Positions 1 to 8,507 of a stretch of 12,612 nt of DNA are shown here, piece after piece (position 1 is the first letter of the stretch; every line of letters starts with the position of its first letter). A model generated the notes under the pieces. It saw only the letters and a program-made list of their open reading frames with translations, was not told the origin of the DNA and ran no database searches. The translations under genes were made by a program, and so were the position numbers. The stretch comes from Irineochytrium annulatum. Its lineage: Eukaryota; Chytridiomycota; Chytridiomycetes; Chytridiales; Chytridiaceae. Location: NCBI GenBank assembly GCA_027600665.1, contig JADGJL010000870.1:1-12612 (forward strand), given 5' to 3'.

Positions 1-1
1 G

Positions 2-637
2 GACGAGGCTGCCGTGAGGCTCGCACGGATGCAGGTCGAGGCCGCGAGGGTCGAGATTGCGGACCTCTGGGGCGCGATGGGACGTCTTGAGGATTTGGAC
101 GCGCGGGTGGAGAGGCTGAAGCGTGGGGCAGAGGCTGGACGGAGCCCGTCCGTCGAGCCGGCTGCCGCGGCGGCGAACGCTTCGAGCATGAAATGGGAAT
201 CACCTGGAACGCTTCGGCCGTCGAAACGGGAGCAATCCGTGTCGAGTATGTCGACTTATATCCCCGAGTCCTCGCCCGCGCCCATGCCTATGCCTGCGCC
301 CGCTTCAGTCGCGAAGTCTCTTAGCATGTCAGACGACCCGATGGTACTGTCCTCCGACGGCCCGGCCTTCGACCCTGCTGCGGCCGTTACCGCCGCGGAC
401 CCGATCGGCCCCGTAATGTCAGCGATGACGCCGCAAGAGCATGAGCTCATGTCCGAGATCGGGCTCCTCCAGCAGAAGCTCGACGCGGCCGAGCGCGGTC
501 GCAAGAGGCTCTTCGCCGAGCTCGAGAGCCTCAGGGTTTCGAGAAGGGACAAGAACAGGAGGTACAAGCGGCTCATGGCCGCCGCATGCGGGGTGGGGGC
601 CGATCGCGTCGACGAGCTTTTGAAGGTTTCGGAGTAA
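2..637 (+). CDS. C-terminal part of a coiled-coil protein, probably an APSES (Mbp1/Res-type) cell-cycle transcription factor
   Basis: The frame is open to the left edge (first codon at 2) and ends with TAA at 635-637, so only the last 211 residues are visible and the true start lies outside. Two helical, charged segments flank a Ser/Pro/Ala-rich linker: an early one near residues 1-45, and a late one that runs through LLQQKLDAAERGRKRLFAEL and ends in RRYKRLMAAACGV followed by VDELL. From memory, this ending (a coiled coil, then a Y-x-x-L-x-A-A-C-G-V-type block and a short VDxxL helix) resembles the C-terminus of fungal Mbp1/Res/Swi-type MBF subunits, which form the heterodimer contact. The KilA-N DNA-binding domain and ankyrin repeats that would prove this are not in the window. 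Codon use is GC-rich like the other genes. Reality of the gene is about 0.9; the family call is much less certain. Confidence 0.5.
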   Translation, partial: DEAAVRLARMQVEAARVEIADLWGAMGRLEDLDARVERLKRGAEAGRSPSVEPAAAAANASSMKWESPGTLRPSKREQSVSSMSTYIPESSPAPMPMPAPASVAKSLSMSDDPMVLSSDGPAFDPAAAVTAADPIGPVMSAMTPQEHELMSEIGLLQQKLDAAERGRKRLFAELESLRVSRRDKNRRYKRLMAAACGVGADRVDELLKVSE

Positions 638-654
638 TGTCTTGATTCGGAGTG

Positions 655-843
655 TTATTGAAGAATTCGTGCCCATTCCTGTTTTGTCAAAAATCTATGT
701 AGGCTGTTGACCCCTTCTGGTTCTTCAAACTTTGCTTTTATTTCTTCCAACACCTCGCCTATTGGCCCACCCTCTTCATACACCTGTTTAATATCTTCCC
801 ACCCGCTTATCCCCGCTTTTCGTATTGAATGTCTCCGTTGCAT
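655..843 (-). CDS. Small charged 62-residue ORF of unknown function, possible gene relic
   Basis: An ATG at 843-841 opens 62 codons ending with TAA at 657-655. The product is charged and looks protein-like, with a segment EEGGPIGEVLEEIKAKFEE and the ending LTKQEWARILQ. Codons favour A/T at third positions, unlike the GC-rich neighbours. I do not recognise it. A W...G-P-I/S...L-E-E-I-type spacing faintly recalls GCR1_C-like DNA-binding segments found in some fungal transposons, but this is a weak visual impression. It may belong with the broken frame at 917-1202 as remains of one older gene, or be a chance product of the purine-rich minus strand. It ends only 18 bases from the stop codon of the convergent left-edge gene. 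Confidence 0.25.
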   Translation of the reverse strand: MQRRHSIRKAGISGWEDIKQVYEEGGPIGEVLEEIKAKFEEPEGVNSLHRFLTKQEWARILQ

Positions 844-916
844 TGCTTACTAGTTCCTATCATTTATCTTGTCGGCAAGTGCTATCTTTCCAGATTTTTT
901 GCTTTTTGGTAACTTC

Positions 917-1202
917 TTATTTAAAGAAACTGTCACCAGCAGTCGTCTCTATCCCCGCGATCTCACTTTCAGCGTTTGGGTCTCGTGCTCTCCAATGCTT
1001 CACCGCTTCGCACTCATACTCCTTTCATTCGATGTCCCTGCTTACGCAGTTGTTTGGACGAAAATCCTATACATCCTTCTCGTTTTCCGTTTGATAAGGC
1101 TTGTACGACTTCCTTTAAGGGAGTGTTAAGAAGCTTGCTTTGTCTAAAATACATTTCATACGATCTATTACAAGCACATGCGGTATAGCAAGAAATTAAC
1201 AC
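917..1202 (-). pseudogene. Possible frameshifted relic of an AT-rich gene
   Basis: On the minus strand, one frame reads protein-like from about 1202 to 1023 (it includes LKEVVQALSNGKREGCIGFS) and then hits a stop at 1016-1014. The next frame takes over immediately: skipping one base near 1020-1025 continues with EYECEAVKHWRARDP and further residues to TAA at 919-917. An intron does not explain the switch, because the nearest GTAAG donor gives the wrong phase. This looks like a single-base frameshift in a formerly longer coding sequence. The family is not recognised. Base composition resembles the 655-843 ORF rather than the GC-rich genes. The alternative is chance open frames on a purine-rich strand. 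Confidence 0.25.
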
Positions 1203-1318
1203 CGGCGAGGGCCTGATGAAGACGAAGATGGGGCACTACTGATAATAGTCGAACATGATCAATTTCAGATACAACAAGATGCAGAAAAGATATACAAACA
1301 CAGGAAGGAGGAGTGATG

Positions 1319-4300
1319 CTAGACAATCTTTCGAATAGTCCTCTGCTTAAAGTTCTTGTTGGTCGACACGGCGACGATATCGCTGAGGTCGTTTGCAAGC
1401 ACCTTGCCGAACTCGACCTCCGAGATAGTCTAATGAAAGAACGTAAGATTTTAGACCCTGGCAAAGTCCGAAAAGGCAAGAAAGGAGCAAACCTTATCGT
1501 TCGTCGACTCCTTGTACCTCTTGTACGCCGTCTCCATCCCAATGTCAGTCGCCGTCATGTCTTCAAGCATTTTGCGGATGGCAACCCTCCTCGCCTCGCG
1601 TGCCTTGCGATCATGAGCGCTAACGCCGGTAGTTAGCTTGTCGATGTCGATGCGACCTGTCGTTGGGTCCGTCGCAGTCTTCAAAATGGCGGCCTTGATC
1701 AGTCTACATATTAAAACGTACAGTTAATCGACGTAAAAGCAACAGCGCGTACGATGTCGCACCTGTACGCCTCGTCCACATCGGCGACATCGACAGTGTC
1801 TGAAAGCCTTGATTTTTATGAATTAGAGACTCGAACACGACCCCGACAAATGACCGACGCCACCTCATCCTTGCATGCGCCTCGGCAAGCCGGATCATGC
1901 TCTCCAGCTGCCTCGTCGTCGCGGTGACGACGGCCTCCCTTCCATAGTGGCCCCTGCCGAGGCTCCTCATTTCCGTGTAATTTCGAACAAGGAGATCGCC
2001 CGCCTGCTCACTGATCACCGGCGAGGGTCGGTTCTTGGCGTGGTTGATGTACTTGGCAAAAAGCTGTACGGGCTGCACGCGTAAGAGGATTAGTTATGAG
2101 GATTAGATTGTGCAGCGTGGAAGCATGAGCCAGTAAACATACCACGAACTCATCATCAGTGTTCTCAGGGCGCACCTCCAAGTACAAGTTGACAATATGC
2201 TGGGCAAGACGTCGGTCCTCATCTTCGCTCGGCTTATCGAGCAGAAGGTAGAGCAAGTCGAACCTATAAAGGTCGATCAGTATCAGCTTAATTTGAAAAA
2301 TCCACCTTGACAAAAGAGGCGGCGGCAGGTTCACGTTGTCCACAACCGACAATTTCTGGTCAAATTTAGAGTTGATGGGGTTCGCGCTGGCCAGAATCGA
2401 AGTCCTCGCGTTCAGAGTGGTGATGATGCCGGCCTTTGCGACCGAAATGGTCTGCTGCTCCATAACCTCGTGCAGAACTGAGCGGGTGAAGTCCGACATC
2501 TTATCGAACTCGTCAATGCAGCAGACGCCGCCATCGGACAGCACAAGAGCACCACTAGGTACGAAACGTTAAGTGTATTGCATGCCGGAAACCAAGGTAG
2601 GAAAACAACAAACCTCTCGAGGACGAGCTGCCTGGAGTCGGGGTCTCTTGTAACGTAGGCGGTAAGACCGACGGCCGACGAACCCTTTCCGGAGGTGTAC
2701 ACGCCGCGAGGGGCAAGTTTATGAACGTACTTAACCAAGAAGCACGTTAGAAAGTAAACGTGTTCGACGACGGTCTCACCTGAAGCAGTTGCGATTTGCT
2801 GACTCCGGGGTCGCCGACCAGGAGAATATTTATATCGCCTCTGTATGGACCGTTAAGATTATTCGAACTTGACATTTAACGATGAGAACTAACCGAATGC
2901 GCGGAGCACCAGCCTTCCCTCCTTGAAATTTGTTGGCGCCGCCAAAGAGCTGGAGAAGAACGCCCTTTTTCACGTCGTCCATTCCGAAGATGGAGGGCGC
3001 TGGTGGAATGAGATGTAGCAAGGTGACCGTCTACGTACCGACGGAGCGCGCGAGGAGCTCATATAGGTCATTGCGCGTGCCCAGCTCAGCGACCTTCTCC
3101 TCCTCGAACTCGTTCTCAACGATCTGGTCGCTCTCCTCGTAGCTAATACACCAGAGTAAGAACTCCCATGAAAGTACTAAAAGGTCGAACGGATTGCGTA
3201 CTTATTCTGAAAATCGTTATCGTTCAAAATCGACTGGTCAACCTGCAGCCTCTTCGTGTCGGTCCTCTTAATGTGGACCGCGTCGACGTAGGTTTTGAAA
3301 AGAGATTTGATAGACCTCCTGTTCGGGTTCGGTCGGACCGGTACCGCTCTGAAGACGCCCGTTATCTCGAGGCTGTGCCAGGAAAGATAAATGACGAGCA
3401 AAATGCACTAGGATAAAATTAAAACAACACACCGATCACCGGGCTTCGCGACGTCCACAAGGTCGTCATACATACAGATCGAGACCGTGTAAGGAGTCTG
3501 GCCGTCGGGCGTCTCGTCTGTCGCAACAGTCGTTATTAGCAGCGTCAACTTTAAACGCGCCACAGCGCGCGCCTTACCAGGAGTCTCTTGCATCCTTGCA
3601 ATCTGCTTGTCAGAGAAGAGGCAGCGGTTATGGATCAACATCATCGAGCTCTTGGCCCTGCATTCCTCTCGTGGGCAGCGCGCCGGCTCGATAACCCGGC
3701 CGCGGTCGACCTCGGCCGTCTCCGCGCCCTCGCACTGCGAGCAGCGGAAGTAAGCTGGATGGAGCAGCGAAATTTTCGATTATCGCCAACATTAAAGGAT
3801 AATTCGGCAGAGACTCAAATCTTACCGAGCTTTAGGTCGGGAATGCAAGCGGAAGTGCGGATCATCAGGCCCTTAACGCTTACAAGTTGGTCGATGTCAA
3901 CCGGATCAAGGTCACGCATGTTGACGGACCGGCCCAAATTGAATGGGCGCACCTAATATGTAACGTCAGCACAATCATATTTGAAGCACAGAAGAACACT
4001 TGTCATACCGTGAACTTCCTTGACCCGTCCGCCACCTCGTCTTCGAAAAGCTCGTAAAAAGTCTGCTCGAGCGCGTAATCCATCATCGGGATGATTTCCT
4101 CTGGGTACCGAATAAGCTGCTGGTAGAAGTTCTTGGTCGGCCTGTAGTACCGCAAGTTCGCGCAGTCAAGGTTCATGCTGTACCGTTCCTGCTCCTTCAT
4201 CTGCTTGAGCAGTTCCGGGTAGAACGGCGCCAGGTCCTTTTCGGTCACGGTGTAGTTCCTGTACGCGCGGAGCTGATCCGTCATCTTGCGCTGCCCTTCG

Positions 4301-5385
4301 TCGCCCTCGAGCTCGAGCTGGTCGCAGATGCGCTTGATATTCTCGACCTTGTGCGCGACCGTGAAGTTGGTGAGGAAGGCGCTGAAGGTCTCCATGACCT
4401 CTTGCATATTCAGGTTCGTCCCCCAAATGACGGCTCGGCCGGGTCGCATCGCCTCGCCGCCCTCAGACGTCGGATCAGCCGGCGGGCGCCTGTCCTCGTC
4501 CATGTCGTCGTCATCGTCGCCACCACCTCCACCAGGGCCATCTCCACCGCCGCCGCCTCCATCGCCACCCGCCGCTGCTCCTGGACCGCGCCTCGGCGTC
4601 GCGGACTCGTTCATGTGGAAAATCTGCCTGTTCTCCCTGCCCGCCCTATTCCTGTTCACGTCACCCCTCGGGAACCTTGCCGGCGTGATGGCAGCGCCGC
4701 CGCTGCCCCTGTCGCTCCTGCCACTGGCCGTCCTCTGGCTGCCCCTGGGGTGGCCGTTGTTAGTTGAGGCCGAGAAGAGCGGGTCGGTGCCCTCGCGCTG
4801 CTGCCTGGCCTTCCTGCCCGTCGTGCTGCTCGGACCCTCGGACGTAAGCGTGGCACTTGGGTTCGTGAGGCGCTCGTTTGTCGACCTGGTCTGGCCCGTC
4901 GGACCGCTGTTGTTGTTTCCGTGGGGAGAGGAGTCCGGGTACGAGAGCATGGGGGAGGTTCCGCCGAACGTGACTCGCTGGTTGAGCCTGTTGGCCCTCG
5001 GTGTAGCCCGAGCTGCTCCTCGCATGCCGCCCGCCGGGGAAGTCGCGAGACCGAGCTCGGAGGTCGGCTGTTGCGACTGATGCGGCTGCTGCATGCGACG
5101 GCCAGGGCTGCTCTCGGGCACCTGCTCACGAAGACCGCCCAAGCGATTCCTGCTCCTCGGAGGCGATGAAGACATTCCGAAGGGCTGCTGAGAGAACGTC
5201 GGCAGCTGGTGGTGAAAGGGAGAGGAGCCAGCCTCAAAGAGGTTGTCGAGCGGGTTGCTGGCCGGGCCGCCGGTCTCCTGCAAGCGGGCGCCTGCCGACG
5301 ACGAGGACGCCGCGGCCCGCGCCCGAGTCGCCGGCGACGAGCTGGGAACGAACAGTTGGCTGTGCTGGCTGCTGTCCTGGCTCAT
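1319..5385 (-). CDS. MCM4: MCM4, DNA replication licensing factor and helicase subunit
   Basis: Subunit of the nuclear MCM2-7 hexamer, loaded at origins in G1 and active as the CMG helicase in S phase. I resolve 15 exons: 5385-4009, 3952-3826, 3754-3578, 3517-3433, 3372-3202, 3142-3039, 2999-2894, 2840-2780, 2729-2614, 2554-2306, 2263-2143, 2072-1864, 1807-1763, 1703-1493, 1429-1319; phases agree and give 1089 residues. Residues 1-310 are disordered, Ser/Pro/Gly-rich, with about ten SP/TP sites and an acidic DDDDDMDED stretch, the kind of tail that CDK and DDK phosphorylate. The conserved N-domain begins at VIWGTNLN (about 319). Zinc-finger cysteines are C506, C509, C528, C533. The ATPase core has Walker A GDPGVSKS (725-732), Walker B CIDEFD (787-792) and the SRF arginine finger (R858). 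A short winged-helix-like tail ends in RTIRKIV. It is longer than yeast Mcm4 (933) or human MCM4 (863), owing to the N-terminal tail. No ACGCGT MCB site occurs in the 390 bp upstream. Confidence 0.96.
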
Positions 5386-5775
5386 GGCTCATGGAGCAAG
5401 TTGAAGATTCGGACGCTGAGGTTCAGATTTCTATCATTCCCATTATCTGGACTGCGCCGTCCGAGTCCACTCACGAATCACAGTAAGCTTCCATGCCGAA
5501 GAACGTGTTTGTTCAGAAGTGCAACGATGTCTTAAGCAAGAATCCTGTCAATGTTCAATGGTTTCGATTAAATTGCTAACATGGCAATCATGTGCTCCAT
5601 TGCCTCGTTATAAAATTCGCTGAAGCCAGACTTCAGAATAGGTCGAAACGTCGAAATATTCAGAGCCACTTCCAAATATCGCAAGGTTATAACCATAGAG
5701 TTCATTTCGTCGCGACGAGCTCAACAAAGATAGGGATATACTACATTATCTGCGATTTAAAAAGCCTACTGCCGC
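5386..5775. promoter_or_regulatory. Intergenic region: MCM4 promoter/5' leader and 3' flank of the serine hydrolase gene
   Basis: This 390-bp gap holds the upstream region of MCM4 (-) and the downstream region of the hydrolase (-). Both genes point the same way. The part nearest 5775 is AT-rich. I see no MCB (ACGCGT) element, no clear TATA box and no AATAAA in the sense of either gene. Directly upstream of the MCM4 start an extra out-of-frame ATG lies at 5392-5390 (see findings). The short plus-strand frames here show no protein-like character. Confidence 0.6.
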
Positions 5776-7690
5776 TTAAATCTGGTCATCCCTAACAAAC
5801 CTCACAACCGGCGCCCCCGCCGTCCCCAGCGCAACCCCAAACTCCTCCACAACCCCATCTTTCACTATAAACTCCCCGAAAGTATACGCGCCTCCATCCG
5901 GCTTCACATGATCCACAGAGTCCTCAACAAGCCCGAACCGATCCCCGCCCCAGTGCGAGAAGCTCATGGCGAGCTGATACGAGGCATCCCAAAGGGTCGC
6001 GACGAGGTCCACCTCCTTGTCGCCGATCTTTGAGGGCTCCTCAGTGAGGGAGACGGAGAGGCGGCCGTAGCCCGGGGCAGTGTAGACGCCGGCGTAGGCC
6101 GGGAGGGGGAGGGTGGTAGCGTTGGAGCGGTCAAGGGTGAGATCGTCTGCTCGGATCTGGGCAAGGCGATCATCCAGACGTTCGCTGTCGGCGGCCGCGG
6201 CCGCGGCGACCCAGTCCTCGGTCCGGTCGTTCGGGTAGAAGACACTGCATGTGCGTTTGTAAGTTGCGGTTTTTTTTAAAAAGCAGTCCTTCTTACAAAC
6301 CTGTCAATAATCGAATTCGCGGCGAACATCGGGAGCCCGGTTTCGTCGGCCGAGTTTGTGAGGACGATGACAGCACCCTTCCGCTTGGGGAGGAGCGCGA
6401 TGTACGAGCTGAAGCCGAACGTCTGCCCGCCATGCGCGTATCTTTTCTCGTTGTTGTATAGGTCAAGGAACCAACCGAGACCATCTACGTAGGACAATTG
6501 GATCAGTGAATGCAGTTGAGAATGTTGTGGGCTCACAAGAGGTAAAGGACTTCTTGCCGATTTGGGTTTGCGGTGTGACGAGCTCCGCAAACATATCCGA
6601 GCGCAACATGATCTCATCACTGTCGGGTATCTTGCCTTCGTTGAGGAACATTTTGACCCACTTTAACACTGCCACGAAAATTAGAAATGAAATACAAAAT
6701 AGGAAGGGACTGCTCACGGTCATCAACGTTGGATACGATGCCGCCCGCCCCGCCGGCGTACTTAAGCATCACGTCCGTGCCCGGCGGGGAAATACCCTCG
6801 CCTTCCAGCGAATGTTTGCCGGAATACCCAACGGCCATATCCTCGCCTTCGGGCACCGCCAGTGGATGAGCATAAGACCTCTCCATCCCCAAGGGTTTGA
6901 ATATCTTCTCCAAAACCAGCTCTCCCCACCCAGCTAACCCGGACGCGTTGGCGGCAATATCGGCGGCCATGGTGACCATCAGGTTGTTGTACTCAAACGA
7001 GTCCCTGATCGGCCTGCTGAACGCGAGTTCTGGGATGCGGGCGGCGCGGTCACCGTATGCCTTAATGTAAGGGTGTAGGCCCATGCCGGAGCGGTGCGAC
7101 AGGCAGTCCTTCAGGTTCATGATCGCGCCCGCGATGGGGTCGCTAAACGACTTGATGCCTGATGCCGCCAGCGTTGTGACCGGTGACTCCCAGGAGAGGT
7201 TTCCGTCGTCAACGACCTGCGCCACCGCGAAGCTTGCGAACGCCTTGGTGTTTGATCCTATCTGGAACAGCGTACGCGTGCTGGACGCGTCCCCAAAGGC
7301 CCTGGTCCACGCCACCTCCCCGTCGACGACGACGCCGACCGTCATAGCGTTCACGCCGCGGGAGGCGCGGAGTCGGTCGATCCTGGCGCCGAGGGAACCG
7401 TAGTTGATGGACGGGGCGGGCGAGGTGTGAATCAGGATGGAAAAGGTTGATGTGACCAGCAGGGTCGAGATCAGCGTTGCGACGGCAGTGGTGAGGATGA
7501 GGTCTGATCTCGAAAGAGCTGCAAGCCTGAGGGCGATCAACGACGACATCGAGCCGCGATCAGCCACGGTAGTGATCACATCGGGTGCCGTTGAGACCAG
7601 AGACTCGACAAGGGTGGAAGGCCCGTCGCCATCCAGCAGCGGTGCTCGTTCGTCCACTACCATCGTTGAAAAGACGAGAAATGAGCCCAC
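5776..7690 (-). CDS. Membrane-anchored serine hydrolase of the beta-lactamase/PBP-like (S12) family
   Basis: Four exons: 7690-6718, 6668-6537, 6484-6301, 6244-5776, with introns of 49, 52 and 56 nt and consistent phases, give 585 residues. The catalytic set of the S12 fold is complete: S146-N-T-K149 (nucleophile and lysine), Y234-N-N236 and H386-G-G388. Typical family landmarks such as LSHRSGM (198-204) and YGLGWF (369-374) are present. A hydrophobic segment at about 64-87 follows a polar N-terminus, which suggests a type II membrane protein with the enzyme in the lumen or outside. Residues 13-19 read DERAPLL, an acidic dileucine endosome/lysosome (vacuole) sorting signal. The last 150 residues form the C-terminal beta-rich domain common in this family (positions 5776-6240). 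Substrate unknown: eukaryotic relatives include esterases and peptidases, so antibiotic resistance should not be inferred. An alternative start is the Met at 7663 (9 residues shorter), which keeps the sorting motif. Confidence 0.92.
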
Positions 7691-7859
7691 CTACACCCCC
7701 CCGACCAGCCTAATCGAACACCCCGACGGGCGGCAGGGCGCTTTTCTACAAGATCACGCTGGTGGTCTCAATCGATCGTCTGCGTTCGGGCTCCAGCGGG
7801 CCGCCAGCGCCAAGACCTCGACCCCCCCTTCCCGCTAAACCCCAGCCGCGAACGCCGGC
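7691..7859. promoter_or_regulatory. Putative divergent promoter region between the serine hydrolase and the small plus-strand gene
   Basis: These 169 bp separate the hydrolase start (-) from the tentative ATG at 7860 (+). The plus strand carries runs of C (for example near 7695-7702 and 7822-7829) and is rich in C and T toward the right side. No TATA box or CCAAT box was seen. The promoter role is inferred only from position between two divergent starts. Confidence 0.4.
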
Positions 7860-8246
7860 ATGTCCCGCCTGGACTACGACATCGACGTGGTGGATCCGAT
7901 TCTGTCTGCTTTTGGTTCTCTGTAAGCCCCGACGCCCGTCAGAGACGCTAAGGTGCCTGACCCTGGTGTTCCTCGCGGGCTTCATCTACATCCGGCCCAG
8001 GTCATCGCCCGCTTTGCGCCATGATCCTGCAGTCTGCGCTCCCAGAGTGCTTTGACGGTGCGAGGGGGATCTGTGGGGGTTTTGTCGAAGGGAAGATCGA
8101 TGAGACGTCGTGATGGTGCACAGGGAGGTGGACAGGGTGAAGGTCTCGTGAGGGAGATTCCGCTTGTGAAAGGCGACACGGTCGAGGGGCTGGAGGAGAG
8201 AAGGAGGATTTACGATATGATGCACGAATTGATTCTGAGGGCGTGA
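7860..8246 (+). CDS. Tentative small two-exon gene of unknown function
   Basis: An ATG at 7860 opens MSRLDYDIDVVDPILSAFGS and is followed at once by a good donor (GTAAGC at 7922). If the intron runs to the CAG ending at 8032 (111 nt), the frame continues to TGA at 8244-8246, giving about 91 residues. The second exon contains a Gly/Arg-rich stretch, then REIPLVKGDTVEGLEERRRI and a short helical ending. Phases agree, but the exon 2 acceptor was chosen because it opens the longest frame. An alternative acceptor at 8000 leads to an early stop. A hydrophobic stretch (LTLVFLAGFIYI, around 7957-7993) is encoded in another frame inside the proposed intron, so a different splice form making a membrane protein is conceivable. 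No family recognised. It lies divergently from the hydrolase and convergently with the MscL gene. Confidence 0.35.
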
Positions 8247-8507
8247 TGGCTGCTCGTCATATGGAGCTGTCTAGTTGGGACGTTGGCGGGCTAGGACATC
8301 GGCGTTGAAGACGAGAGAAGACACTGTCTCTTTAGGATTAATAGATGCAAAACTCCATTTTATTTACATATGCATTTGCATACAACTCTACCAAGCAGCT
8401 AAAATAATATGAAGGAGTCGACGGGCAGGAGGGTATTCACAATACTGTGTAATAAGAGATCCGCAAAATACAAGAAGATCGAGACTCAAAGGCAACGCTG
8501 GCGAGAT
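8247..8507. other. Convergent 3' spacer between the small gene and the MscL gene
   Basis: This AT-rich gap of about 260 bp lies between two gene ends. It contains a minus-strand AATAAA (listed separately) and short inverted ATGCAAA/TTTGCAT words around 8346-8380. No RNA gene or convincing ORF was seen. Confidence 0.5.
8359..8364 (-). terminator. Candidate polyadenylation signal (AATAAA) for the MscL gene
   Basis: AATAAA reads on the minus strand 144 bases beyond the MscL stop codon, in a locally AT-rich 3' flank. Distance and context are suitable for a fungal 3' UTR. Fungal signals are loose, so this is only a plausible site. Confidence 0.4.

Larger units (their letters stand above)
638..1318. 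other. Spacer between convergent genes, with T-rich plus strand and broken minus-strand frames
   Basis: This is the 3'-to-3' gap between the left-edge gene (+) and MCM4 (-). It is more AT-rich than the flanking coding DNA, and the plus strand is rich in T and C. No rRNA or tRNA was recognised. The only structure seen is the pair of minus-strand reading frames listed separately (917-1202 and 655-843). The stretch just below 1319 must hold the MCM4 3' UTR, but no clear AATAAA signal for it was found close to the stop codon. Confidence 0.5.

Noticed and set aside
2077..2082. ACGCGT (MCB-like) hexamer in the MCM4 gene; also at 7274 and 7285 in the hydrolase
   Set aside because: These lie in an intron and in coding sequence, not upstream of MCM4, and a 6-bp word in GC-rich DNA is expected by chance.
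4286..5080. Long plus-strand ORF of 264 codons opposite MCM4 exon 1
   Set aside because: It is the mirror of the GC-rich, repetitive MCM4 N-terminal tail (Pro and Ser runs arise from antisense Gly and Asp codons). The minus strand carries the conserved protein.
7437..7838. Plus-strand ORF of 133 codons opposite the serine hydrolase N-terminus
   Set aside because: It is antisense to the signal/anchor region of a well-supported gene and has no recognisable protein features.
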